This document shows positions 18,907 through 31,638 of a stretch of 64,000 nucleotides of DNA, piece after piece. The notes under the pieces are model-generated. The model made no database searches, was not told the DNA's origin, and saw only the letters and a list, made by a program, of their open reading frames with translations. The DNA comes from Fulvia fulva (Eukaryota > Ascomycota > Dothideomycetes > Mycosphaerellales > Mycosphaerellaceae), in contig NC_063016.1 in NCBI RefSeq assembly GCF_020509005.1, positions 558,001 through 622,000 on the forward strand, read 5' to 3'. A program made the position numbers and the translations under genes. The first letter of the stretch is position 1. Every line of letters starts with the position of its first letter.

Positions 18907-21900
18907 GATCTTTTAGGATCACTATATATATTTCACGGATCGATTAAAAGCGATACCGAGGAAATATACGACGACGAAGTCGCCTATTCTACTACCGAAG
19001 GTACCTATCTTCGAGGCTATATCCTACTATTAGGGTAGACAGCTTGAAGTTTTCTTCACCCTATTTCTTTAGCTCTAAACGCCGCGGAGGTGCCTAGCTA
19101 TATTAGGCAACTCCTAGGTAATAGTAGTCTAGGCTACGGTACTAACGGCGCCTACGGCTCTATAGGCGAAGCTCCCCTAAGATAACTAGTAGCAACTTAT
19201 AGAGGACGCAAAAAGTATAGAAACTAACGATTAGCTCCTATACCGGTCTCTATAGGTAATGATTACTTAGCTACGTACGGCGCTTATACTATCTTATTAC
19301 CGAGGGTAATAAGAAATAAGGACGACGTCCTAGGCGATTAGTAAGGCCACCCGGAATTAATACTACTATAGCTAGGTATCGGTCGCGGTATCGGTACTAG
19401 GCCCCCGCCTAACGTACGATATAGTCACGATCCGTATTATAGTAAAGGAAGACTAGGCCGAAGTTACGAAGCTATCAAATAAGGAGCTCGCCTAACGAAT
19501 TAACTAACTAGGGGTAGTCGTAGTGAACTAATAGTCTAACGGTACTCTATAGATCTATACTAGCTCTACTACTACTAGGAGGCACCTAGAGGTATAGCTA
19601 TAGTTAGTATCTAAGGTTACGGTATTAGCGAAGGTCTTAACGAAGTAATTTACGATCCTAGTCCACGATATACCTAAGGAGTTCGACCTAACTAACTAAG
19701 GTCACCTACGTACTCTCTAAGAGGACAACCCGGTCACTCTTAACTCTCTAATTTAGAAGGCGACTTAGCTCTATAGAAAATGGCTAGAAGGTAAGAAGGC
19801 CTCGGCGCTAATAGTATAGCTATAAGACGCGAAAGCGGCGGATCTAGTGATAGAACAAGGCCTAATCTAGCAATATAGCCTTAAGATAGTAGAAAAGTAC
19901 TCCTTACTCTTTCGTGTCCTCTAATACTTCAAATGCTAACAGTATAGACACTAAACTTATACGTATATAAACAAGTAGGCCTACTCGAACTATATAGGAG
20001 ACTATATGTCTAGGGACTATATATCGGCTACGAGACGGTACGCGAACTGTCCGGGGTACTACCTATCGTATAGCGCGGAATGCCTATAGCGGAAACTAGC
20101 GAAAAACAAGGCCATCACAAACAGAACCGTCGCCCTAAGATTCTACGGCGACCGTAAGGCTAGCCTATACTAGAACTAGCTAGCGGCGGTCGGGTATAAG
20201 CGCCCTAGGGCCGAGAACGATATAAAGGATGCGCAACCTAGGGCGTACGGGAGGCTACGTGCTCTACTAGCTACGGCGAGGGAATCTAACTAGGCCCGGC
20301 TCCCCTTTAGTATATAGCCGATAGGCGTAGACTAGGACGTATAAGGTAGTAGGACATAGGACGCTATAGAGGAAATGATTGTCGATGCCGATAACTAGCC
20401 TCGATACGCTTAGTATTATCTAGTATAACGTTAACTATAGTAAGGATATAGTCTAGAACCATTTCCTACACGAGGCGGACCCGTACGTCTACTACGTCCT
20501 AGTAATCTAGGAGCTATAGATTAACCCGTACTATTAGAGACTAACGACCTATAAGTTACTAGGCTATACGACATGCCTACTAGGCGACGGTAGACCCCGT
20601 ATATACTTCTATATTAGCAAGGATATACTAGAATCCGACTAGGAGGTAGTGTACTACGTAGATAAAGAAGGCGGGGGCGATATTACCTCCCTCTACGTAG
20701 GTAGTACCTAGATACACAACCTATATATACAACCGCTAGCCTCGAGGTCTAGCCGCGACCTAGGGGTCTATAGACACCTAGACAGTACGCTTAAGAGACA
20801 AGGGTGCCACATCGTAGTAGGAGACTTTAATATACACTACCCTTCCTAGGAAAGCCTTATATAGCCGTACCCTATAGCCGACGAAGTACTCGACTTAATA
20901 GCGAGTAACGTAATTGCCCTTAATACCCCGAAGGACCTAGGTACCTAGAAGTAAGGGGGACTCTAAGGCACGATCGACCTCTCCTAGATCTTAGATAGCT
21001 ACTACTATACGGTAACCTACTATAGGATCGAATATATACTCGAGGCGTTATTAGACTATATACTAGTTAGGACCTCTATTACGATATAGATATAACGTAT
21101 ACTAGCGAGAACCCCTAAGCTAAACTAGGGGAAGGCCTACTAGGCTAACATCTAGGCGTACCTCGATAACTCCGAGAGGCTAGTCTAGATCGCGTAGTAG
21201 CAATATATTAGTAAAGACGAGATAGACGAGGTAGTCTAAGGGTTAATAGACGAAATAAGAAAAGCGACCTTACTTTACGTTCCGCTTACCTAACTAATAA
21301 TAAAGTCTAAACTATACTAGACGCTAAAGTATACTACGGTAGTAAGAGAAGTAAGGAGAGCCCGCCGGGTATAGACGAGTAGCTATAGCGAGGAGGCCTA
21401 GAACGTATATAGGGAGGCATACTAGGAGAAGAAAGCTATAATACGGAGGGAGAAAGTAGTCGGCTAGAGGGCTATAGTAGAAGAAATCGCCGGCAAGCTA
21501 GCGAGGATATAGAAGCTAGCGAGGATATAGAAGCTAGCGAGGATATAGAAGCTAGCGAGGATATAGAAGCTAGCGAAATAGGCCCGATAGGACCCTATAT
21601 AGGGCCCCTCCTTCTCTATCCTAGCGCTATAATCGCCTAGTAGCCCGGTTAGCGACCCCGAGGCTAAGGCGCGCCTACTAGCTAGTAAGTTCTTCCCGCC
21701 CCTAGTCGAGGCTGATCTAAGCGACATAAATAGCTCTACTCCCCTAGCCCCTAGTATCGCGGTCCGATAGGAGGTGTCCGAGGGAGAAGTTGCCGCTATA
21801 CTAAGGAAGTTACCGGCGAAGAAAGCCCCGGGGCCGGATAGGATCCTAAACGAGCTACTAAAGAAGTATAGAGATCAACTAGCCCTAGTAGTCGTAGCAA

Positions 21901-23937
21901 TCTTTAACGCCTACCTATAGACCGGATACTACCCGATAGCATTTAAACAATCGACGATAGTAGCCCTACGTAAGCCGTAAAAGTAAGACTATACGTAGGT
22001 AAAGTCGTACCGCCTAATTACGCTCCTTAACACTCTTAGGAAGGCGCTTAAGAAGCTAGTTATAACGAGACTCTCCGAGGCGGTAGAGGAATACTCCCTA
22101 CTCCCGGACACCTAGATAGGTACGCGCCTATAGTAATCGACGCTATCCGCGATAGAACTTATCACCTCTTAGGTAAAGGCTATCTAGTATAAGAATAGGG
22201 ACAAGGTAGCTTCCTTACTTAGCCTAGACATATTAGGAGCCTTCGACTACGTGTTATACCCGCGGCTACTCTATATCCCAAGGTCGAAAGGACTCCCTAA
22301 GTAGCTTATTAACTTCGTACGGTCCTACCTCTAAAACCGTAGCACGTCGATCCTAGTCGGCTAGTATAGAAGCCTATTTTAAGTAGTCTATACTAGAATC
22401 CCGTAAGGCTTAACGCTAGTACCTATTCTATTCCTCTTCTTTATAGCGACGCTACTCCTAGGCCTAGAATTCTAGAACACCGCTACGAGCGGCTTCGTAG
22501 ACGACACGAACATCCTAGCGTAGTCTTCCTCGACTAAGGAGAACTATAGGCTACTAGAAGAGAAGTATAAGATCTACGAGGACTAGGCTAGGAGGTATAG
22601 GGCTCGGTTTGCCCTAGAAAAGTACAATCTAATACACTTTACGCGCCGGCTACGGTTCTATAATATATAAGCTTCTATCTAGATATAGGGGTACACGACT
22701 AACCCGGTAGATCAGCTTACGATCCTCGGACTATAGGTAGACCCGGCGCTACGGTAGAGGAAGTACGTATAGGTAATATTACGGAAAGCTAAATAGAATA
22801 TAGTATTATGCTAGAGGCTCACTACGTCTATATAGGGGGCGGACTTCCGGTAGTTACGACTCCTATATACGGCTATTATACGGCTAGTCCTTACCTATAG
22901 TAGCTAAGTATAGTCCTTAGGCGAGAGGGCCTACCTATCGAAGGGACTCGTCGCGCCGTTAGTAAAGATCTAAAACTAATGCCTAAGGAAGGTTACCGGG
23001 GTATATAAGTCGATACTAATAAGGATACTTAAGTACGAGACCGCTATACCGCCGATCGACCTATATATCTAGGGACTACGGACCTCCTACTTAGGTAAGT
23101 CGGTATAGTACCTAGTATAGAAGGTCATTGCTAGTATAGTCGTAAGGGCCCGCGGGTTAGTACTAGCGTATAAGGGCATTCGACCCGGAAACGAGCCGTA
23201 CTACCGGGTAAGAGACGAATAGCTAGTAATATAATAGGAAGGTAAGAAATCGTTTATAGAGTAACTATTGAAAGAGAGGTAGAATAACTAGGGTGTAGGG
23301 TATAGTAGAGGCCCTTATCTAGCGGGATAACCTAAGGAATAGTTAGCTACAAAATCCGCGGTTAAGTACCCCCTAAAGCTTATCTACTACCGCCTTACGA
23401 GGGTATAGAGTAGTATAGTAATCTAACTACGAAGCGAATATATCGGCCTCTAGGGGTACCTATTATAGAGGAAGGTTCTAGGATATACGAATACTAGCTA
23501 CCCCTACGGCTATCGCTTCTAGAACGTACGGCACGTACTCCTCGTCTATCCGAGGTAGTCGCTAGGAAGGGGGGAGTAGATAGTAAAGGCGAGGAACCGG
23601 ACGATTAGGGCACTTCTTAATAACGTTAAGGACCTACGGCGTATTACGAACTAGATACTAGAGAAGGGCTAGCTAGAATAGTACCGCCTAGTAGGAGTAG
23701 TATAGGAAGAGAGGGCACGACGTAGCGCGAGAAGACCGGCTAGGAGCGGGGGCTAACGGGGTAGTGATATAGACTACGTACGTTTAGGGGGAAAGCTAAT
23801 CTAGATAAGGAGTAGTCGGGGGCGGGAAGGGTTTTCACCTATTCGGGTTTCCCTTTGTATATAACAATAGATATATACCTATATAGGCCGGATAGGGTCC
23901 TAGAACAGGGGAATGACAAATCTATCTATCTATCTAT
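18907..23937 (+). mobile_element. LINE B copy 1, full-length but RIP-mutated
   Basis: About 5.03 kb, bounded by a perfect 15-bp duplication and ending in a (TCTA)n tail. From about 19033 it is collinear with the little-mutated copy at 60978 onward. Its ORF1 start codon has been changed from ATG to ATA (19217-19219), and ORF1 continues to about 20398. ORF2 remains (about 20391-23760) contain a GDFNIHYP-like endonuclease block near 20820 and an SGFVDDTNIL-like block near 22490. CpA and TpG are almost absent, and stops replace Trp and Gln codons throughout. The first 127 bases (18907-19033) do not match the 5' end of the copy at 60850. Confidence 0.9.
21497..21568 (+). repeat. 18-bp tandem repeat, four units, inside LINE B ORF2
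   Basis: Unit GCTAGCGAGGATATAGAA, four head-to-tail copies, in frame with the ORF2 remnant. The other LINE B copies have a single unit at this place (63436 and the complement near 40740). Confidence 0.9.
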
Positions 23938-23952
23938 CTAATATTAGCGGTA
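23938..23952. repeat. Target-site duplication of LINE B copy 1, right copy
   Basis: CTAATATTAGCGGTA, identical to 18892-18906. Confidence 0.85.
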
Positions 23953-24885
23953 TAGCTATAGTTACTAAGTTAAGGGAAGATTACTATTCGCGTTAACGCT
24001 TATCTTATACTTACCTACTATCGGTCATCTTACTTAAAGTAGCCGCCTACGGGTCTTTACTTATACTAGTCTTAGGCTCGTAGCTCTTAACCGGTAGTAG
24101 AGCTATAGGCACCTACGTAATTAGTATATATAGCCCTCCTATAGTTACTAGGTTAGACGTAGCTATTAACGAAGCGTTTATAGTATCGCTAATTATAACG
24201 TCTTTAGGTATATCCTCGTTCGGAATCTACCCTAGTAGTAGTATAAAGCCGGCTAGCCTATCCTTCGTAGGATAGTTATAGTAGAAGTCCGTAATAGAGG
24301 CGGCGGTAGTATCTATTAGCTCCTTAGCGGGCTCCTAAGTAGGCTTACTATAACTAACCTATTATACTAGATACTCGTATCGTCTCTCCTTCCTTCTACT
24401 ACGTAGCGCTAGTCCCGGCGGTAGTATACTCTTTATATCTAGTATCGTATCTAGTAACTAATACGTACTTATATCGCTATTGTCGTCTTCTACCTCTATA
24501 GGCGCTAGTAGTAGTTATACTTAGCCTAGTATCGGTTCGTATACCGGTATTAGTAGGTTAGCGTAGAAGCCGTTATATAAGTTACTTAGCGATCGCGGTA
24601 AATCTAGGCGATACGTATCGTATAGTAGTACTTTAGTAATCGTATAAGGTCCGGTATAGCGGTAGTTAAGTTTCTTTAACGGGCGCTTAGTACGCTAGTT
24701 ACGAGTACTAAGGTATACTATATTACCTACTTCGTATCGTAGTACGATCGTATAGTGTTTATTTGCGTACTCGGTTTACGACGCTTATACTATCTCTATC
24801 GAGTCTCTTAGTTTATAGCGAAGCTCTATTATACGCTATACGAAGGTATTTACTAATTCCGCGTCTAGGCGTTGTTTATATAGAT
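23953..24885 (-). mobile_element. RIP-mutated Gypsy remnant (element E), integrase C-terminal piece
   Basis: The complement of about 24610-24760 parallels the Gypsy integrase C-terminus (a VGD-VYL block, then a KRPLKKL-like block followed by GPY/F), in a family different from the intact Gypsy copies. All Trp/Gln positions are stops. It continues element E from 18891 and is cut by the tail of LINE C. Confidence 0.65.
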
Positions 24886-25069
24886 AGATAGATAGATTAT
24901 TTATTCGCCTGTTTTAGTGCCCTATAGCCTATATAGGTCTCTCGCTATTTAGGTCTATTTATGTAGGTAGGAAACCCGATTAACGGATGAAAACCTCCTC
25001 GTCTTTGCCCTCCTCGTTCTTTCCTGTCTTGTCCTTTCGTTCTCCTTCCTTTAGGGTACGCTAGTATTA

Positions 25070-28000
25070 TAGTTGTTACCCTATAACTACCTTGCCCGTA
25101 ACCCTAGTAATGTCCTCCTCTCGATTCCCTTTCTCCCTTCTGTTTCCCCGGCTCTTCTCTCTCTCTCCCTCCTCTCTATCCACCTTTCCGTTTCTACTAC
25201 TAGGGAGAATTGCTCTAGGTAGTCCTCGTTAAGGATCTATCTTGTCACTCTCCTTATATCTTGTCTGTCCTAGATGATGGCCTAGTATTGCCTATCTCTT
25301 GCCTTCGCCCTCTACTAGCTTCTCCCTTTTACCTACTTAGTACAGTTCAGTACTATGTGCTCCGGGTTTTAGGATAGGTAGCCACAGGGGCAACGTTTAG
25401 AATCGTATCCTAGGACTCTTCTTTAGTGCAAGTATGCTCTTAGCCTAATGTGCTCAGAGCGAATCTAGATAGCTATACTTGCTTCCGCCCTCTTTAGGTC
25501 TTTGTAGATAAGGTAGTTATACCTCCCGAAGGTCCTAGCCGCTAGTAGGGCTCCTGGCCTCACCGGTTTTTAGTTCTAACGCGTTTCCTATAGGTGACCT
25601 ACGATCCTTTCTACTTGGCTTTGCTTCTTTTTCCCTTTGTCCCCTATGTTAGCTTGCTCCCTCAGAGCTTCTCTCTGTTCAAGGGCTGCTAGGATTTCCT
25701 ATGATGTTTTTAGGTCTACTTCCTTCTATAGGATTATGTGTGGCCGGTTAGGTCTTCTCCTCCTCTCCTACTAGGTTCTTATCCTTTAAGTAGCTGCTTA
25801 GATAGTTCCCTAGGCTAGGTATGCTGATATCTTCTCTACGTATTAACACCTTATGCCCTAGAGGTACTCCCTAATAGGGGCTGTACCTGATTCCATTTCT
25901 ATTGTCCTATAAGGGGTTGACTTATATGCCCCTAGTACTCTCTTTAGGTAGGCTACCTACGCTCTGTTAAGGGGGTCCTTAATTCTCTTCGGGATGTGTT
26001 TTTCCGCTGCCTAAATTGCTGCTCTATATAGCATTACGGGCTTGATAATAGCCTTATATATAGTCTAGGCCTTTATGAAGGTCGCCCCCTAGGTTAACGT
26101 AGTAAGTCTCTCGATTAATTGTCTATTAGTGTCCGCTCTCGCTTACGCCTTCTTTACTTGTGGTCCCTAGCTAAGTTTCGGGTCTAGCTATATCCTAAGG
26201 ACTCTAAGTTCCCTTATAGGATAGGTCTCGAACCCCTAGATTTTTACTAGTGCTACTAAGTTGTGTTTTGTCTTTACCTTACTAAAATAGATAAGTTAGT
26301 ACTTATCCGGTACGAATTTTGCCCTATACTCTCTTACCCACTTTTCGTATTGTCTATATCTCTCCTCTAGGAGTGCGCAGTTTTTCTCTATAGACCCCGA
26401 CTACGCTAGGATATTTGTGTTATCTACGAACCCCGATACTAAGGTGTTTACTGTTTCTAGGAGTAGGGTCAGGTCGGCTATAAAGAGGAGGAACAGAATT
26501 AGGGAGAGTGTAGAGCCCTATAGGATGCCCGTGTTCGTAATTAGGGTCTACGGGGCTTTAAAGGACCCTAGGAGGATCTAGGTTGTTCTGTCCTTAAGGA
26601 ATGACTACATAAAGTATACTATCTAGGCTAGGATGCTTTTTATTCTAAGGATGTGTAGGAGCCTTACGTAGGACACATTGTCGAAAGCCCCTAATATATC
26701 TAGTAAAAGTAGTAAGGCTACCTTGTTGTTACTATAGTACTAGATGTGTCTGATTTGCTCTATAATTAGTTCGACTACTATAAGGGTAGATCTCTTTTGT
26801 CTCCCCCCTATTTACGTTGCCGGGAGGAGGTTGTGTTCTTCTACTATTCCGGTGAGCCTTATAGCTACGACCTTCTCTAGGAGCTTCCCTAGTATATTTA
26901 GTAACGCAATTAGTCTATATAACTTCAACTTGGTATAGTCTTCCTTTTAGGGTTTCCTTAGGACGCAAGTCAGTGATTGCCTAAAGGCCTTTAGGCAATA
27001 CCCCTGCTTTATACACTAGGTAAAGATTAGCGTAAGCACTAGAGTAATAAGGCTACTGCTAGCTTTTAGGTAATAGTTAGGGATCTTGTCTAGGCCTAGG
27101 GCTTTATTGTCCTTCAGTTTCTTGATAATGTTTCCGATCTCTATAGTAGACACTTACTAGTTAGCCTCCCTTAGCGGAGGAATGTATGTTCCTAGGATGT
27201 TGCTTAGGTCTGCCTCTACCTAAGTCCCGAAGAAGTAGTCTACGAATGCTTTCGCTTTCCCTATCGGAGTGATTTGCGTTTCCCCGTCTTAGTCCTATAT
27301 TAAGGGAAACTAGGGCGGGGAGTTTCGTTCCTCGTCTAGTTTCCTAGCCCATTCTGCTAGTCTCTAGATTTGTTCCGGGTGTTCTATAATCATCCCTATA
27401 GTTGACCTCTACTCCTACGTCTTGTCTCTTCTGATCTACGCCTTCTTTACTTTGTACGCGTTGTTATAGGCTTCCTAGTTTGCTTAGGTACGTCGTTGCT
27501 TCTATCTCCTTCTTGCTCTCCTTACCTCCTTGACTTTGGCTATATACTCTAGTGTCTAGTATAGCTTCTGGTATAGCGACTATCTCTTCTTAGGTATATA
27601 GGCCTAGGCTGCCCTTTGTATAGCTTCTATTAGCTGCTCTACTACTTGGTCAATCCTATCCGTTATGTATATATTGTTAATGTTCACCTGTTCTAGTTCG
27701 CCTTCTAGCCGCTGCTATACTAGTGTCTACTCGGCCTACTTCTAGCAGAGCCTCCTCTTAGGTTCCCTCTCCTCCTTAACTATGAGTTGGATGTCGGTTT
27801 AGATTAGATAGTGGTCTAATAAGGACTCTAGTTAGTTATTGACTATACAGCTTTCTACCCGTCGTGTTAAGGCGTAGGATATGAAGTATAGGTCTAGCGT
27901 ACTAGAACTGTTGTTTCTAGCCCAAGTTTCTGTTCCCTTTAGCGTGATCAAGTCTATTTAGGCTGTTTCTATCTAACTAATAAGCCTCCCTACTAAGAAG

Positions 28001-28486
28001 TGGTATACTAGGGTGAAGTCCGATCCCTACTTTAGGTAGTAGAGGTTGAAATCTCCTATTACGATGTTATAGTTTTGTTGGTCTATTACTTCCGGGAGCC
28101 TTCCTAGCGTATATAGTTGTGTACTGCTTCTGGACTCTAGAGGTAGGTTGTATACGCTATAGATTAGGACTTGGCCTTAAGTTGTTTTGAGCTATACTAT
28201 AGTAATATCCCTATCGGTTCTCGGCTAGGCCTACTAGTCCTCTACTAGTACCTTCTTACTAACATAGATACAAGTTCGTGGGACTCCCTCGGTTCTGTTT
28301 ATTACTACGTAGTATCTCGGGTCTCGTATAGTTAATAGAATCCTAGAGTGTAGGTTGATCTATAGTTCCTATATTGCTATAATGTGGTGTTACTCCGGGT
28401 CTAAGGCTTGTAGAAAGCTCCTTTGGACCTTGTCTTTACTTCTGTTTATATTATACTGAATGATTGATAGTCTGTTAGTATAAGGC
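25070..28486 (-). pseudogene. LINE C ORF2 remnant (endonuclease and reverse transcriptase)
   Basis: Collinear with LINE D ORF2: QE-WIN near 28350, a GDFNLY-like block near 28055, an LLLLLDILGAFDNVS-like block near 26690 and a GFVD(N/D)TNIL block near 26430. Multiple stops at Trp/Gln positions make it non-functional. Confidence 0.75.
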
Positions 28487-28489
28487 ATT

Positions 28490-29780
28490 AGGACATGTTT
28501 ATGTCTAGGTCCGTTTAGTCTTGCTATTAGTCTTGCTATTAGTTTTCCCGTCCCTCCTCCTGTTCTTCCCTTTAGGGTTGGCTCCCTATCATTTGGTTGA
28601 TTCTTATTTGTCTATTGCTCTACGCTACCTTATACAAGAACGTTAGTCTCCCTATTGCTAGCACTATTTATAGCTCCTCTTATAGCCGGGGTCTCTTATT
28701 CGGGTGGGTAGTTCTCTCTAGTTGTTTCTGTTTACCTACTAGGAACCTAGTTAGTATTATTACCCTTGCTTCCCGCGCTCTCTACTAGGCTAATAGTCTA
28801 ACTAGGCATTAGTTTGACTATGCCGGGTGTTTTCTCCTATATGCTACGCATCTTGTGTCCTCCTTCCGTTTTTAGCACTCTTAGGTCGCGTGATCACTAG
28901 CACAGTATAAGCAGACTAGTATAGCTTTGCTACACTTTAGGGCAATATGTCCGTACTATTAACAGTTAAAACATTGAAGGATTCTGTAGTTGCTCTAATA
29001 GATTTCTACATCTAGCCTCTTAAAGTCCTAGTACAACCCTTAGTCTAAGACCTTGTTCGCTTGCTCTAGTGTTATAACCTATAAGATTAGCGAGGAGGCC
29101 CTCTTGCCCTCCTCTATCTTCTTCTTGACCCACGCTGTCTTTATGATCTATAGTCCTAGTGCTGTTACCTAGTTTTGCCTCTAGAGGTTTAGTGTATCCC
29201 TTTATATATCAAAGGTTCGTAGGACCCTATACGTAATTACTATATACTGTTGATAGGAGACTTTCGCTATACTCCCGATCTTTAGTGTCTACTCCTTGTT
29301 TATTTCGAGGGCCTTCTTGTCCTGTACGTATACTATAAACAGCTTGACCCCTTTATTGTCTGCCCTTGCCCCTACTATTCCCTTTACTCCGATCTTCTCG
29401 ACTATCTCCCTCCCGGTCATCTTTCCTATCTCTTCCTTCTCTTTCTAGTCCGTAATATAGACTCGTAGTACTATGCTTTAAGGGGGGGTAGGTTGGCTCG
29501 CGATTATTACCTAGGTCGTTAGGCCCTAGGTCTGTCTCGGGTCTCTTTAAGGGTTGTTTCTTGCGTTTCGTATTGCTACCTCGATTGCTATGTTGATCGT
29601 AGTGCTTGTTTGTCGTTTAAGCGCCTTTAGTCCCCCGAGCAGTTCGCTTATTACTCCTTTTAGTGCTCTCTCCGGAAACCTCCCTTCTTCTACCGCTACT
29701 ATCTCTTCCGCCTTCTTGTAGAGCGTCCTCTACTCGTCTCCCCCTTGCTCTCGGTCGTCTACTGCCGTCGTCGTCGCCAT
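28490..29780 (-). pseudogene. LINE C ORF1 remnant (CCHC RNA-binding protein)
   Basis: Starts ATG at 29780 (MATTTAVDD), with PERALKGVISELLGGLKALK closely matching LINE D ORF1 (PERALKGMILELLGGLKALR). Later come QCFNC--YGHIALKC-type zinc-knuckle remains (about 28880-28990). Several TAG/TAA stops interrupt it. Confidence 0.75.
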
Positions 29781-29800
29781 TTTTCAATCCGTTAAGTAGG

Positions 29801-29878
29801 TATTACTAAGATATATCGGTAGGGTATATTATATCGTAGGAATTACTAGATAATACTCGACGAAGATACCTAGTAAGG
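29801..29878. other. Unassigned 78-bp junction sequence
   Basis: Lies between the 5' end of LINE C and the first base that aligns with the Copia leader (29879, equivalent to about 54890). It matches neither the Copia leader nor LTR and is TA-rich. It may be the scar of the event that removed the Copia 5' LTR. Confidence 0.4.
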
Positions 29879-31425
29879 TATGCTATAGGTATATATAAGA
29901 CGTAAAAGAGCCTAGTAAGGTACTATTAGACTCCGAGTTAGGGAGCCTATACTAATACCTTAGACAAGTAGGCGAGCTTACTAAGAAGAGTCGCTCTCCG
30001 GACATCGCGTTCGTATCGACTAACTGTTTATTCTAAGAGAGCCGTAGTGTCTTAGAAACCCCCTCTACTAAGAGAGTTACGCTATAGTATCTTAGTACTA
30101 ATACGATCCTTACCGACCGACTTTCCTCCTCTTCCCGGCGGATAGCTATCCTCTCCGCTATTAACCTCGCGTTCGGTTTATCCCACTTCGATCCGATCGC
30201 GTACGACCGAATATATCCTTTTACCTAAGGGTAGCCAACCTGTCCCTTAACTTACAAAAAATAGAGAACGAGACTAGGTTTATAAGGAAGAGAGTAGCAC
30301 CTCTTCTAATAAGAGAGAACTACGAAACATAGTTCAAGCTGATAAGAATACACCTAGTATTAAAGCAGGTTAACTAGGCCCTCGAAGACATTATTACGGA
30401 CATTCCCGCTACAACCCTATCTATAGCGACACCCTCTATATTATCGGAGTTATCCCTTCCTTTAGATTAAGCGATAAGGAAGGCATCGTATAGACGGCAC
30501 AATATAACGGCCCTATATAAGATGTATATCTATCTGTCGATAGATAACTAAGAGATAATATACGAGATCCGGTATACGAAGGAGTTATAGGAATAGGCTA
30601 AAGCTAAATATAAGAGAAGACTTCTCGCTACTAGAAGAAGTTTGCTTTAGTAATACACCAATTTCGTGATGACAGAGGACTAGTCTATAGATGACGCCTA
30701 GTAGGAGCTTAGCTTAATTATAAGGAGGGCTGTTTTAATCTCGCCTTAGTTCTAAGACATTAAGACTAAGGACAGAAAGATCTAGTAACTCTTAGTAGCT
30801 CTACTAGACTCATTTGGCTCAATTCGCGATACAATTGATGCCTAGGTAAATCTCTTACTATAGGACATTCTTACAATTCTTAGGGAGAAGCAAGAATCAA
30901 TAATTTACTAAGGGATAGCTATGTTCGCTAAGAAGGGTTTCTAGGGCAAGCTTACGTACTATCTCTACGGTAGTGACCATTTTATAAGCAAGTGCCTACA
31001 CCTTTCTACAGCTTAGTAGGCTATTAGGAACAAGGACAAACTAGCTAGGGTTACCTACCCTACTAAGAGACAACCGTCACTACCTCGTAGGAGGTCATTA
31101 TTACTAAACCTTCGTGATGTCCTTAAGGTGATAACGGACCTTATAAAGTAGATAAAGGAGAGCCGTAAGCCAAAGGCCTCCTCTAGTAAGCCTATAAGGG
31201 CCTATACGACCTAGGAAGACGTATCAGACCCTAAGATACTATTAGAAGATAATAATGTTAATAAGGTTGCCTATTCTACTATAGAAGCTAAAGGTAAGTA
31301 CCCCTCGTCTAAGTGGTTACTTGACTCTTATATATCATTATATATAACTGACTAAGATTTACTATTTAGGACACTAAAGCCTCTTTAAAAGAGGAAGTGG
31401 ATCAAGGTTAGGGGTAGCTATCTAC
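29879..31425 (+). mobile_element. RIP-mutated Copia (copy R), leader and Gag/protease piece
   Basis: Aligns base by base with 54890-56436 of the intact Copia, with frequent C-to-T (in CA) and G-to-A (in TG) changes. The start codon at the position matching 55273 is ATA instead of ATG, and Trp/Gln codons have become stops. The 5' LTR and first part of the leader are missing. Some CA/TG remain, so mutation is heavy but not saturated. LINE D interrupts it at 31440. Confidence 0.9.
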
Positions 31426-31439
31426 AAGCTATATATATA
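31426..31439. repeat. Target-site duplication of LINE D, left copy
   Basis: AAGCTATATATATA, 14 bp, repeated at 36312-36325. It already has the RIP-mutated form of the Copia sequence (AAGCTACACATA in the intact copy), so LINE D landed after mutation of its host. Confidence 0.8.
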
Positions 31440-31638
31440 TATAGATAGATAGATGATTCATTTACCCGTTGTGGTGCCCTCCGGCCCATACGGGTTTATG
31501 TCTATATATGTTACTACATAAGGTAGGAAACCTATTCCTAGGTAAAAACCTCCTCTCCTTCTCTAATAGCTTCCTTGCCATGAGTTCTCAGTTTTCCTTC
31601 CATTAGGGTGCACTAGTGTCATGGTGGTTAGCCTCTGA

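Larger units (their letters stand above)
24886..29800 (-). mobile_element. LINE C, moderately RIP-mutated Tad1-like element
   Basis: On the minus strand it has the layout of LINE D: an ORF1 frame starting at the ATG at 29780, an ORF2 frame starting near 28486, and a (TAGA)n tail at 24886-24905. Sequence identity to LINE D is only partial, so it is a related but separate family. The frames are broken by TAG/TAA, yet many CA and TG remain, so the RIP load is intermediate. No target duplication could be found: the left flank is Gypsy E and the right flank leads into a Copia leader, which points to a later deletion or rearrangement at its 5' end. Confidence 0.8.

Noticed and set aside
23920..23940. 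(TCTA)n or (TAGA)n runs as satellite or subtelomeric repeats
   Set aside because: Each run sits at the 3' end of a LINE copy directly next to a target duplication or expected junction, so they are LINE tails.
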